Shown here: positions 1-8,404 of the stretch, piece after piece
How the letters are laid out: each line of letters begins with the position of its first letter
How positions within the stretch are numbered: the first letter of the stretch is position 1
Assembly (NCBI GenBank): GCA_021786575.1
Contig: JAJYMY010000001.1
Span: 235,392 to 299,391 of the forward strand
Length of the DNA: 64,000 bases
Reading direction: 5' to 3'
DNA from: an archaeon
Lineage (GTDB): Archaea; Thermoproteota; Nitrososphaeria; Nitrososphaerales; Gagatemarchaeaceae
Position numbers and translations under genes: made by a program
The notes under the pieces: generated by a model
What the model was told of the DNA's origin: nothing
Databases searched by the model: none
The model's input: only the letters and a program-made list of their open reading frames with translations

Positions 1-417
1 CTTGCTGTGGAGAACCAAGACTTCGAGGTGGGAGAGAAAGTGAAGATAGGGAAGGAGGGGAGGGAGAAGATAGTAAGCGTCCTCGGGAAGCTCACCTACG
101 AAGAGCTCTCGTCCGAGGCCAAAGCCTCACTCCCGGCCGTGGTCGAAGGACTGGTGAAAGAAAACGAGAGCAAGTACGTCTCCTATTTCAACGACCTGCA
201 ACCGCTCACGCCGAGGCTACATGGACTTGAGCTCATCCCAGGTATCGGTAAGACTTTCATGAAGCAGATTGTCGAGTTGAGAGACAAGCAGCCGTTCACC
301 AGCTTCGACGACGTCCAAACCAGGGTGGGGGTACGGGACCCAGCCAAGATGATCGCGAAGAGGATCGTCGAGGAACTCGCCGGCGACTCTAGGGTCAGCA
401 TCTTCGTAAGGAAGTAG
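1..417 (+). CDS. DUF655 family RNA/DNA-binding protein (5' truncated by window edge)
   Basis: The reading frame is open to the first base of the window, and the first in-frame GTG at 7 lies inside the conserved part of the family, so the true start lies outside. About 138 codons are visible, whereas archaeal DUF655 proteins are about 180-200 residues (family knowledge). The visible part has the end of an OB-like domain followed by a helix-hairpin-helix region (ELIPGIGKTFM and a second VGVRDPAKMIAKRI helix pair), which suggests nucleic-acid binding. The stop codon abuts the TTG start of the ksgA gene. DUF655-ksgA adjacency is common in archaea and suggests a ribosome or RNA maturation role; this last point is inference. 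Confidence 0.85.
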   Translation, partial: LAVENQDFEVGEKVKIGKEGREKIVSVLGKLTYEELSSEAKASLPAVVEGLVKENESKYVSYFNDLQPLTPRLHGLELIPGIGKTFMKQIVELRDKQPFTSFDDVQTRVGVRDPAKMIAKRIVEELAGDSRVSIFVRK

Positions 418-1116
418 TTGAAGCGGCAAAGGCTCGGCCAGCACTACATCGTCGAGGAGGAGCTGGCCATGAGGATGGTCGAAGCGGCCGGGATTAGCCG
501 AGGCGAACGGGTGCTCGAAATCGGCACTGGAAAAGGGGCGATAACTCGGCTCCTGGCAGGGAAAGGAGCGTCACTGTTGGCTTTCGAGGTAGACAGGAAG
601 AACTTCGACGAAACGCTAAGGGCGCTAGACGGGACAGGAGCTGAGATCCGTCTGGGGGATGCGTTCGCTGAGAAGCCAGAGTTCGACGTGCTGGTCGCCA
701 GCCTCCCATACTCCGAGTCGTCGACATTCGTCGGATGGCTGTGCACCTTGGAGTTCAAGAGGGCGGTTGTAATGCTGCAGGAGGACTTCGTCAGGAAGCT
801 TACAGCCCCGCCAGGGGATCGAAACTATAGAGGGGTGTCGGCCCTGGCGCAGATCGCGTTCGACATCAGGGTGCTCGAGCGGGTAAGCAATAGCGCGTTC
901 TCGCCGCGGCCGAAGGTGGGGTCCTCGGTCGTCTCCATCGTCCCGCGGCGTAGACTCTCTGAGACAGAAGTCTCTCGGATAGTCCGCCTCTTCACCATCA
1001 GGAGGAGGCAGGTGGACTCGGCCCTATCAATGCTCGGGATGAAAGGCGGCAGCCACGGTCGTAGGAGGGTAAATTCGCTCGCCCCGGAAGAGGTATTCGA
1101 GATCTGCAGGGGGTGA
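418..1116 (+). CDS. ksgA: 16S rRNA dimethyladenosine transferase KsgA/Dim1
   Basis: Predicted SAM-dependent enzyme that dimethylates two adjacent adenosines in the 3' helix of small-subunit rRNA. Seen: N-terminal GQHYIV motif, SAM-binding motif I (VLEIGTGKGAITRLL, about residues 33-47), acidic motif II ending FEVDR, GDAF motif, and the SLPYSESS motif IV. The usual motif IV is N-[LI]-P-[YF]; here the Asn is Ser. The C-terminal SPRPKVGSSVV block is typical. At 232 residues it is shorter than the usual 260-280, with a reduced C-terminal helical domain. The TTG at 418 directly follows the DUF655 stop and places the QHY motif at the expected distance from the N terminus. Confidence 0.9.
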   Translation: MKRQRLGQHYIVEEELAMRMVEAAGISRGERVLEIGTGKGAITRLLAGKGASLLAFEVDRKNFDETLRALDGTGAEIRLGDAFAEKPEFDVLVASLPYSESSTFVGWLCTLEFKRAVVMLQEDFVRKLTAPPGDRNYRGVSALAQIAFDIRVLERVSNSAFSPRPKVGSSVVSIVPRRRLSETEVSRIVRLFTIRRRQVDSALSMLGMKGGSHGRRRVNSLAPEEVFEICRG

Positions 1117-1147
1117 GGGCTTTATCCCCCGTTGAGGGGGTGGCCGC

Positions 1148-1864
1148 GTGCTCCCACGGGGCGTCTCAGTCACTTTGGTAGAGCCAACAGGCCCGGTCAA
1201 CGTAGGCCACGTGGCCAGGCTCGCGAAAAACTTCGGTGTCGAGAAGCTGTATCTTGTATCTCCCAAAGCTGATCTCTCAGTGGCCGCAATATATGCGTCA
1301 CACGCTTCCGATGTCCTCGACAGGGCCTTAGTGACCACCTTCGATAAGGTGAGGGAAGAGAATGAGCTGTTGGTGGCTACTACCGCGGTCAGGGCATCGA
1401 AGAAGTCCAACGTCATCCGCAGGATGGTGAGTCCAGACCGGCTTCACGCCTTGCTTTCGTCCACCCCCAGATCATCCCTGGTATTCGGGAGGGATACGAC
1501 CGGGCTGACCAATAATGAGATCAGGATGTGCGATGTTACGACCACCATCGACACCGGGCTTGAGTACAGGTCGCTCAATATAGGCCATGCGGTTGCCATA
1601 ATACTATACCTTGCTTCTCATGGACCCGCGAAGCGTCGGGCCCCCCAGAGCCGTAAGGCGAGGGAGGTGTTCGCGAAGAGCGTCGCGGACCTTGCGGCGG
1701 CGTCGATGGTCCCGAAACACAAGGCAGGGAGCGTGATGGAAGTGGGGAAGAGGATAGCAGCGACGTCCAGCATGACGGACGCCCAGCTCTACCTACTTTC
1801 CGGGATTGTTAGGAAGGCCCTGGCTGCCATCGAATCGACTCACGACCGGGGCTCGAAGACATAG
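1148..1864 (+). CDS. TrmJ/SpoU-type RNA 2'-O-ribose methyltransferase
   Basis: SPOUT-class methyltransferase with the deep trefoil knot. Motif 1 is seen near residue 18 (N-x-GHVARLAKNFG), motif 2 as LVFGRDTTGLTNNEI and motif 3 as YRSLNIGHAVAIILY, where the knot binds SAM. Full length at 238 residues for the TrmJ family, which methylates the ribose of nucleotide 32 in tRNA; the exact target in this organism is inferred. It starts at GTG 1148, 31 bases after ksgA, so it probably belongs to the same transcript. Its 3' end overlaps the convergent TRM11-like gene by 25 bases. Confidence 0.88.
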   Translation: MLPRGVSVTLVEPTGPVNVGHVARLAKNFGVEKLYLVSPKADLSVAAIYASHASDVLDRALVTTFDKVREENELLVATTAVRASKKSNVIRRMVSPDRLHALLSSTPRSSLVFGRDTTGLTNNEIRMCDVTTTIDTGLEYRSLNIGHAVAIILYLASHGPAKRRAPQSRKAREVFAKSVADLAAASMVPKHKAGSVMEVGKRIAATSSMTDAQLYLLSGIVRKALAAIESTHDRGSKT

Positions 1865-3021
1865 ACCGCCCTCTTCACCCACCTGGTGCTCTCGAATGAT
1901 AACCTGACTGGATACTCGAAACCGACTGGTCCAGGCTGGTACATGCGCAGCCCCAGCCTCCTGCCGTCCAGGGTGAGAGCGACCTCGTCTCCGTCCATGG
2001 TTTCTATGACTGGGACCACCACGACGATCCTCCCATCTGCCTGGACTGACTCGGCCATGGAAGACAGGGCGTCGTTGTAGACGTCCGCCGATTCGTGGAT
2101 TAACGCCTCTGCGGTTGAGGTCTTTGGCCTAGCCGTCAGGCTCGGCAACAGGAGAGGCTCGGTGACTATGGCGTCAACCTTCGTCCCTCTGAGCATCCTC
2201 TGGAGCTCCCTCGCATCCCCTTTCCTGATATCGAATCCTCTGTCCGTGACTCCGCCGACAGCCCACCGCAGGTTCTCCCGCGACTCCTCTACGCGGCTTG
2301 CCTTCGAGTCTAGGCCTAGGCATCTTAGAGACTTCTTGAGCGCTTCCGCGAGTATGGTCCCGGAGCCACAGAAGGGGTCGAGGATGGACTGCCCTGGCTT
2401 CAAGCCTGCCAGGTTCAACAATGTCCGGGCAAGGCGTGGTGACAATGTGATTTCCGGTCGAGGGACAGGCCTGCGTGTCCCGCTCTGCCGCATGGCGGCG
2501 GAGTCAGGGACCCAGACTGTTGGGCCCAGAGCGAACCCACCATGATAAGGAAAGGCGACGACATCAAGTGCGCCCCTGGTCAGAACTTGCTCAGACAGGA
2601 GCTCGTTTCCCTTCGGCCTGAGCAGCCTCGCCTTCCGGAGGCCACGGCTCCGAAGTCCGTCGAGCATGGATCGGACCATATCCTCGTAGTCGTCATCCCC
2701 GATCCCATAGGCACTGAGAGAGACGTTCGACTTCTCATCGAGATACATCGCCATCATGTCAGGGAGCGAACCTTGGCTCCCCGTAGGCGAGTCTAGAATC
2801 TCAGTCACGGGGGCGCACTTGTGCGCGCCCGAGAGGTCTCGGAGCCGGCCGAGGTCGAGCCTTGTTGTGTGGAGGACAGAAACACGTTCGACAGGTGCTT
2901 CGGCGCGCTTCACGGAACCTTCCAGCATGGAGCAGGCCTCGAGGACGGACAGCTTCCCGAAGGCAAGGACCATCGCGACGTCCCCAGCCTCCAAAAGAGA
3001 ACCAGGAAGGAGGAAGGGCAT
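1840..3021 (-). CDS. TRM11/TrmG10-like RNA guanosine N2-methylase
   Basis: 393-residue protein of the UPF0020/TRM11 family. The N-terminal half would correspond to the THUMP-like region. The C-terminal half is a Rossmann methylase with a clear SAM motif (DPFCGSGTILAEAL). Motif IV, normally D/N-P-P-Y, reads TEPLLLP, a pattern I associate with the archaeal TEPYLGP subgroup. It likely makes N2-methylguanosine in tRNA (position 10 is the family target), but the substrate is inference. ATG 3021 is preceded by a TATA-like TTAATA about 24 nt upstream, supporting a leaderless start; an internal ATG at 2973 is possible. Confidence 0.8.
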   Translation of the reverse strand: MPFLLPGSLLEAGDVAMVLAFGKLSVLEACSMLEGSVKRAEAPVERVSVLHTTRLDLGRLRDLSGAHKCAPVTEILDSPTGSQGSLPDMMAMYLDEKSNVSLSAYGIGDDDYEDMVRSMLDGLRSRGLRKARLLRPKGNELLSEQVLTRGALDVVAFPYHGGFALGPTVWVPDSAAMRQSGTRRPVPRPEITLSPRLARTLLNLAGLKPGQSILDPFCGSGTILAEALKKSLRCLGLDSKASRVEESRENLRWAVGGVTDRGFDIRKGDARELQRMLRGTKVDAIVTEPLLLPSLTARPKTSTAEALIHESADVYNDALSSMAESVQADGRIVVVVPVIETMDGDEVALTLDGRRLGLRMYQPGPVGFEYPVRLSFESTRWVKRAVYVFEPRS

Positions 3022-3248
3022 CTGTCCTGACTTTCAGCGGCACTGTATTAAGGGTGGACTTGTCTCACCTTCCGGTCCATTCGACAGAAAGGCGCGAGTG
3101 GAGACTTGGTTGGAGCTCCCGTCGGTGTCAGTGAGAAAAGAAGATTAGAAGCCTACGACCCGTTTTCGGGGTTCATCCAACTCCTCACCTGGCACGGTTG
3201 AAGCTTAATTAGGGGTTACAGGGGCGCGGTCTTGAGAGGAAATCAGGC

Positions 3249-3776
3249 GTGCATGGGAAGAACTACCGGGTCATCCGAGGGATGGCTTACACTTCGAAGA
3301 AATTCGCGCCGGGGGCGCCGAACCCAAAGGTAGCGCGGTTCACAACCGGCAAGAGCAGGGCTGATTACGATCTGACTTTCAAGCTTGTCTCTGATGGCAG
3401 GGTCCAGATAAGGCACAACGCCCTCGAAGCTGCCAGGGTCGCGGCCAGCAAGAAGGTAGCCCTGCTCGGAGAAGAGAATTTCCTGCTCAAGGTTGTGACA
3501 TACCCGCACTTGATACTCCGCGAGAACAAGATGATTGCTACGGCAGGCGCGGACCGCCTTCAGGAAGGGATGCGCAAAGCCTTTGGGAAGCCAATTGGCC
3601 TGGCAGCACGGGTCGGAATCGGTAGCGTTGTGCTCGAGTTGAGCTTGAAGTCAGAGAACTACGAGAAAGGAAGGGAGGCCATGTGGGCAGCTGGGACGAA
3701 GCTCCCAATGAAGACTCATGTTGACATAGTCCAACTGAGTAAACCTGTTGCGACGGAGCTCCGAGCAGCTTCCTGA
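3249..3776 (+). CDS. rpl10e: 50S ribosomal protein L10e (uL16)
   Basis: Large-subunit ribosomal protein near the peptidyl transferase centre and tRNA-binding corridor. Seen: N-terminal KNYRVIRGMAYTSKKFAPG, the KVARFTTG segment and the FGKPIGLAARV loop, all conserved in archaeal/eukaryotic L10e. Length of 175 residues is normal. GTG 3249 is the start; a TTAATTA box lies about 45 bases upstream. It is transcribed alone and divergently from the TRM11-like gene. Confidence 0.93.
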   Translation: MHGKNYRVIRGMAYTSKKFAPGAPNPKVARFTTGKSRADYDLTFKLVSDGRVQIRHNALEAARVAASKKVALLGEENFLLKVVTYPHLILRENKMIATAGADRLQEGMRKAFGKPIGLAARVGIGSVVLELSLKSENYEKGREAMWAAGTKLPMKTHVDIVQLSKPVATELRAAS

Positions 3777-4019
3777 CGGTCCCTGAACCATCGCTTCGAC
3801 CAAGGAACAACTTGCCTTGGTGGGCAGGTTGTTGCCGACCAAAACTCGTCCTCCAAACCCTGGACTTAATCCTAACCGGGGTATCACAGGCTCGGAGCCC
3901 ATATGGTCCCGCCTGGGTTCGCCTGCCCTTTGTGGCGTACGCGCCTTCAGTAGAGACCACGCTCGGCATTGAAGGTGATACGGGTGAGCCTGCTGAAGAA
4001 ACAAGCGGGCCCGAGAGGG

Positions 4020-5981
4020 TTACCAGACGCCGACCCTGCGCCTGGCAGCTGAGCCAGCCTTTTTCCTTGGAGGGAAGGCGCTATCGAAGGCCGGGTGATT
4101 TATGGCTGGAAGGACGGCCCTAAGCTTCCCCAACGAATGAGGGTCTATGGTGGTGCGCCTCCGTACCTCTTGTTCGGTCATCTTCTCCCCCCATATCTGG
4201 GCGTATGATACGAAGAAGCGCTGGTCTGGCGTCAGCCCGTCCTTCTTCGCCGGCGGGCGCGAGTGGGCAAGTCTCTCCTGCAATGCCTCGAATGCAAGGC
4301 TCACGCCGCCGAGGTCTGCTATGTTCTCCCCTAGTGTGAGCTTCCCGTTGGCGTGGAGCCCTGGAAGGACCTCAACTTTCTCGTAGGCCTTTATCACCGC
4401 TCCAGCCCTCTTTGCGAACTCCCTCTTGTCGTGGGGGGTCCACCAGTCCCTCATGTTCCCCTTGTCGTCATACTTTCTCCCCTGGTCGTCATAGCCGTGG
4501 GTAATCTCATGGCCGATGACCACGCCGATGGCACCGTAGTTCACGGCGTCATCTGCCATATAGTCGTAGAATGGAGGTTGCAGGATGCCGGCAGGGAAGA
4601 CTATCTCGTTCATCGTCTCGTCGAAGTACGCGTTCACCATGGAGGGGCTCATCTGCCACTCCTCCTTGTCAACCTCGGCTCCTGCCCTCTTCGCCAGCCT
4701 ATCGAACTCGAAGGAGGCGGCTCTGAGGACGTTCCCTAAGTAGTCTCCGGGGTCGATTGCGACTGCTGAATAGTCGCGGAAGGTCAGCGGGTGGCCTATC
4801 TTCACTCTAAAGTTATGGAACTTCGCTAGGGCCTGCCGCTTGGTCTCATCCGACATCCACGGAAGACCCTCAAGCCTTTTCACGAACACCCTCCTTAGGT
4901 CGTCGACCAGGGCTTGGGCCCTGTGCCTAGCCTCCCCGGGGAAGTGTTCCTCCACGAAGAGCTTGCCGAGAGCCTCACCCACCATCGCGTCGATGGTTCT
5001 GATGGCGCGCTTCCATCGCAGCTCCGGCTCCTTTTGACCGGTGAGCTTCCTGCGGAAGAAGTCGAAGTTCTCCGCTTCAACTTCAGAATGAAGATATGGT
5101 GCCGCAGAATGGATGACGTTCCAGCATAGGTAGGCCCTCCAGTCGTCGATGTTTCCTTCTTTGAGGATTCCGTCCAAGGCTTTGAAGAATTCAGGCTGCC
5201 CTACCACCACGAATGGAAGCGCCGGGACTCCGGCGCCTGTCATGAATCGTGTGAGAGAAAGCGTAGGATAAATCGAATCGAGGCCTGAGACATTGAGGCG
5301 GTTGTAGTTCTTTTCCCTCTCACGCAGCTCAGCCCTCGACCTGCTTGTCTTGGCTAGAGCAGTCTCCACCTTCAAGACGGCGTCCGCCCAACGTCTGGCT
5401 TGCCTGTTGTCCACCCCTTTCAGCCTGAACATCCTCGCGACGTGAACGCGATATTGATCGCGGATCCTTGTGAAGTCCTTCGAGAGGTAATAGTCTCTGT
5501 CTGGGAGCGAAAGCCCGCCCTGCTCGAAGTAGAAGGCGTATACACCGCTCGCCTTGTCGTCTGGTTTCGAGAACGCGTGGAAGGCGGGTTCAATCCCTTG
5601 AATCTGGAGCTGGAGAATCGCCCCCACGACCTCCTCGGGCGTGCTGACCCCCTCGGTGAGGCTCCAGAGACGTTCGATGGGGCGGAACTTAGCTGACTCT
5701 ATCTTCCTGGTGTCCATCGCGGACCTGTAGAATCGTCCGACCAAGCCAGCGACTGGGTCGCACCCCTCATCCATGCTCTCATCAGCGCACTTCGACGCAA
5801 TGGCTCTGAGGAGCACCAGATTGCTCTCGTCCAACTCGTTGAAGGTGCCGTAGCGCGACTTGTCTGGTGGGAGCTTGTGTGTGTCGAGCCATCCCCCAAC
5901 GGCGTACCGATAGAAGTCGTCATGTGGGTCTGCGGACCTGTCCATGAACGCGACTGAAAACCTGCGCGGCTTAGACGCCAA
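4020..5981 (-). CDS. M13 family (neprilysin-like) zinc metallopeptidase
   Basis: 653-residue full-length M13 endopeptidase. Seen: NAYFDETMNEIVFPAGILQPP-type substrate region, the zinc motif HEITH at about residues 491-495, and the ENIADLGG motif near 551 that supplies the third zinc ligand (Glu) and an Asp that orients the active-site His. There is no signal peptide or N-terminal membrane anchor, unlike mammalian neprilysin, so a cytoplasmic role in peptide turnover is likely. The TTG start at 5981 is used here; ATG 5945 (MDRSADPHDDFYRYAVGGW) would also give an intact family N terminus. It is monocistronic and diverges from the ECF genes. Confidence 0.92.
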   Translation of the reverse strand: MASKPRRFSVAFMDRSADPHDDFYRYAVGGWLDTHKLPPDKSRYGTFNELDESNLVLLRAIASKCADESMDEGCDPVAGLVGRFYRSAMDTRKIESAKFRPIERLWSLTEGVSTPEEVVGAILQLQIQGIEPAFHAFSKPDDKASGVYAFYFEQGGLSLPDRDYYLSKDFTRIRDQYRVHVARMFRLKGVDNRQARRWADAVLKVETALAKTSRSRAELREREKNYNRLNVSGLDSIYPTLSLTRFMTGAGVPALPFVVVGQPEFFKALDGILKEGNIDDWRAYLCWNVIHSAAPYLHSEVEAENFDFFRRKLTGQKEPELRWKRAIRTIDAMVGEALGKLFVEEHFPGEARHRAQALVDDLRRVFVKRLEGLPWMSDETKRQALAKFHNFRVKIGHPLTFRDYSAVAIDPGDYLGNVLRAASFEFDRLAKRAGAEVDKEEWQMSPSMVNAYFDETMNEIVFPAGILQPPFYDYMADDAVNYGAIGVVIGHEITHGYDDQGRKYDDKGNMRDWWTPHDKREFAKRAGAVIKAYEKVEVLPGLHANGKLTLGENIADLGGVSLAFEALQERLAHSRPPAKKDGLTPDQRFFVSYAQIWGEKMTEQEVRRRTTIDPHSLGKLRAVLPAINHPAFDSAFPPRKKAGSAARRRVGVW

Positions 5982-6093
5982 TTGCTGGCTCCAACCGGGG
6001 AGGGATAGCGACTGTTAATCGTTTGGGAACCTGGGTAAGAATCAGTAACACGGCAACACAGCTAAAGAGGGGGAAGCACGGCACGGGCTCTCG

Positions 6094-7698
6094 TTGCCGG
6101 AGATAGAGATCAGGAACCTCACATTCACCTATGAGAACAGGGCAACCCCGGCTCTCCAGGACGTTAGCCTCAGCGTGGAGAAGGGAGAATTCATCCTAGT
6201 GGCTGGTCAAAGCGGCTGCGGGAAGTCGACCCTCCTTAAGTGCCTGAACGGATTAATCCCGCACAGGTACGTAGGTAACTACGCTGGCGAGGTGAGGGTT
6301 TCTGGGCAGGTCGTCATGGCGTCGAATCTCCTTGAGCTAGGTCTCAAGGTAGGGACAGTCATGCAGGAGGTCGAAAAGCAAGTCGTGTCCCCTGTCGTCG
6401 AAGACGAGATAGCATTCGGGCCATCCAATCTCGCGCTCCCCAGGGACAAAATCGAAGAAAGGGTACACGATGCTGCTTCCTCTCTGGGCCTAGAAGAGTT
6501 GAGGAGGCGTTCCACCTATGCCCTATCTGGAGGTCAGAAACAGAAGGTCGCTATCGCTGACATCATCTCAATGGAGCCTTCGATAGTGCTCTTCGACGAG
6601 CCTCTTGCCAACCTGGACTCACAAGGGGTCGAGATGATGCAAGATGCCTTCAGGAAGATGTCGCGGTCGGGGAAGACGGTGGTGGTGGCAGAGCACAGGA
6701 CCGAGGAAGTACTGAAAGCGGGTCCAAGAAGGGTGGTGGTCATGGTTGATGGGCGGATAGCTGCCGACAGCGGTGACCCGACGGTGCTTGTCAAGTTCGC
6801 TGATGCCCTCAAAGTCCCCGCGGAGTATCTCATCCAGGGAGGACATGGGCATCATGGGCCAGTGCTGAGGAAGCCAGCGGGCGCCGAAGGCGAGCCGATT
6901 GTCAAGTGCATTGATGTAGTGGCAGAATATCCGGGGGGAGTAAGGGCGCTGGACGGGGTCTCTATCGAAATCAAGCGAGGGGAGAGGATAGCCCTCCTCG
7001 GGAACAACGGAGCGGGGAAATCGACCCTGGCACTCGCGCTTACGGGGATATTGAAGCCGACCTCGGGGTCGATTCTCTTGAGAGGACGAGACTCAAAGGG
7101 GCTGGCGGTCTCAGACGTCGCGAAGACTATCGCAGTAGTCTTCCAGAGCCCGTTCCTGATGCTCTTCTCGCGGACCGTCAGGGAGGAACTCGCTTTCGGA
7201 CCGAAGAACATCGGCATAGAGAAAGCAGATGTCCCTGGGATTGTCACCGAGACAGCCAGGGAGTGTGGCGTGGAGCACCTGCTCGATGGCTCCCCGTTCG
7301 CGACGAGCTTTGGCGAGAAGAAGCGCGTGTGCGTGGCTTCCGTCTTATCCATGAGACCAGAGTGCATCATACTTGATGAGCCCACCGCAGGTCAGGACTA
7401 CGCCAACTGTGCCCGTTTCATGGACTTCGTCAACTCGGTGCAGAGCGCGAAGTCGTTCATAGTGATCACCCACGACCCCGACCTCGCTATTGACTATACC
7501 GACAGAACTGTGGTTATGCACGGAGGGAAGGTCATTGCCGACGGACCTACGAAGGAAGTTCTTGCAGAGGAGAAGGTACTGAGCGAGGCGGCTATACGTG
7601 AGACCTCGCTGATATCCCTATCAAAGAAAGTTACCGGCGGAAGAACCGTGCTTACGACAGCTGAGCTTCTCGCGGCGTCCGCATCTAAGCCAGCTTGA
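6094..7698 (+). CDS. ecfA: ECF transporter energy module: fused double ATPase (EcfA-EcfA')
   Basis: Two ABC ATPase domains in one 534-residue chain power an energy-coupling-factor importer for a vitamin or metal. Domain 1 (about 1-240) has Walker A GQSGCGKST, signature LSGGQKQK and Walker B IVLFDEP. Domain 2 (about 270-510) has GNNGAGKST, Walker B CIILDEP and a switch His in VITHDPD. Its signature is aberrant: SFGEKKRV instead of LSGGQ, so the two ATP sites are probably not equivalent. The S and T components follow at 7795 and 8405, giving a complete group I-like ECF operon; the separate promoter before the S gene suggests partly independent expression. The TTG start at 6094 is the first good option. 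Confidence 0.9.
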   Translation: MPEIEIRNLTFTYENRATPALQDVSLSVEKGEFILVAGQSGCGKSTLLKCLNGLIPHRYVGNYAGEVRVSGQVVMASNLLELGLKVGTVMQEVEKQVVSPVVEDEIAFGPSNLALPRDKIEERVHDAASSLGLEELRRRSTYALSGGQKQKVAIADIISMEPSIVLFDEPLANLDSQGVEMMQDAFRKMSRSGKTVVVAEHRTEEVLKAGPRRVVVMVDGRIAADSGDPTVLVKFADALKVPAEYLIQGGHGHHGPVLRKPAGAEGEPIVKCIDVVAEYPGGVRALDGVSIEIKRGERIALLGNNGAGKSTLALALTGILKPTSGSILLRGRDSKGLAVSDVAKTIAVVFQSPFLMLFSRTVREELAFGPKNIGIEKADVPGIVTETARECGVEHLLDGSPFATSFGEKKRVCVASVLSMRPECIILDEPTAGQDYANCARFMDFVNSVQSAKSFIVITHDPDLAIDYTDRTVVMHGGKVIADGPTKEVLAEEKVLSEAAIRETSLISLSKKVTGGRTVLTTAELLAASASKPA

Positions 7699-7763
7699 AG
7701 TATCGCGCAACCATCGCGCGTCTATTCCTATGCGAATAACCTACTCAATAGCATTGATAAAGG

Positions 7764-7773
7764 TATACATTAG
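7764..7773 (+). promoter_or_regulatory. Probable TATA box of the ECF S-component gene
   Basis: The AT-rich element GTATACATTA lies about 26 bases before the ATG at 7795, in an otherwise GC-rich genome. This is the spacing expected for an archaeal TATA box driving a leaderless transcript. Inferred from sequence only. Confidence 0.5.
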
Positions 7774-7794
7774 AACCGGTACGAGCGATTCAAA

Positions 7795-8397
7795 ATGCCA
7801 GAACAAGCGCCCAGCACGGCTCCCGGGCCCGTTTCGATTGCACGGAAAGAGTCCTTGTTCTCGACAAAGAACCTCGTCGCAACAGCCATTGGAATAGCAC
7901 TCTACGCTGCGCTAACGATTCCGTTTAACGTATTCACTATCCCTGGGGTGTATGACGTAGCCATAAGGCCTACTGTCGCAATCCCCATCGTATTCGGATT
8001 CATCTTCGGCCCTGTGGCGGGGTTCTTCTCTGGGTTCATAGGCAACATCCTCTCGGACCAACTTTCCTTTGGGGCATTCTTCTGGAACTGGGATTTGGGG
8101 AACGGTCTGATTGGGCTTATCCCAGCTATCGGCTATTACGCCATCAAGAAGTCTGATTGGGCGAAGACGAGGGGGCTGGCTGCCAGCGCGATTCTTGCTA
8201 TTGCTGCGTCAGTCATAGGCATTGGATTCTCCGCGCTCACCGATTTCATCTTCCAAATCGGATTGACCACTGTGGGAGCGGCGGTGGCCGAGTTCATCCC
8301 CGCTGCTGTCACCGACGCCATCAATGGGGCTATCATCGCGCCGATACTGATTTACACCTACGTGAGATCGACGGCCGGAAGGGCTCGTAGGCTGTAA
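7795..8397 (+). CDS. ECF transporter S component (substrate-binding membrane subunit)
   Basis: 200-residue integral membrane protein with about six hydrophobic segments. Typical ECF S features are seen: a gating region IPIVFGFIFGPVAGFFSGFIGN, an FFWNWDLGNGLIGLIP segment and a final AVTDAINGAIIAPILIY helix. It confers substrate specificity for the importer encoded with the neighbouring ATPase and T genes. The substrate cannot be read from sequence; there is no riboswitch or vitamin gene next door to decide it. An N-terminal cytoplasmic tail of about 25 residues precedes the first helix. Confidence 0.85.
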   Translation: MPEQAPSTAPGPVSIARKESLFSTKNLVATAIGIALYAALTIPFNVFTIPGVYDVAIRPTVAIPIVFGFIFGPVAGFFSGFIGNILSDQLSFGAFFWNWDLGNGLIGLIPAIGYYAIKKSDWAKTRGLAASAILAIAASVIGIGFSALTDFIFQIGLTTVGAAVAEFIPAAVTDAINGAIIAPILIYTYVRSTAGRARRL

Positions 8398-8404
8398 CCT
8401 TTCG

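Noticed and set aside
3777..4019. GC-rich spacer after the L10e gene, considered as a possible structural RNA (SRP or RNase P RNA).
   Set aside because: It lacks the conserved SRP (GGAAG loop) and RNase P (GAGGAAAGUC) signatures I looked for, and is shorter than archaeal SRP RNA.
6279..7385. Long frames antisense to the ECF ATPase gene (and similar antisense frames under the trp and aro genes).
   Set aside because: They mirror the GC3 bias of the real genes and encode Ser/Thr/Arg-rich products with no motifs.
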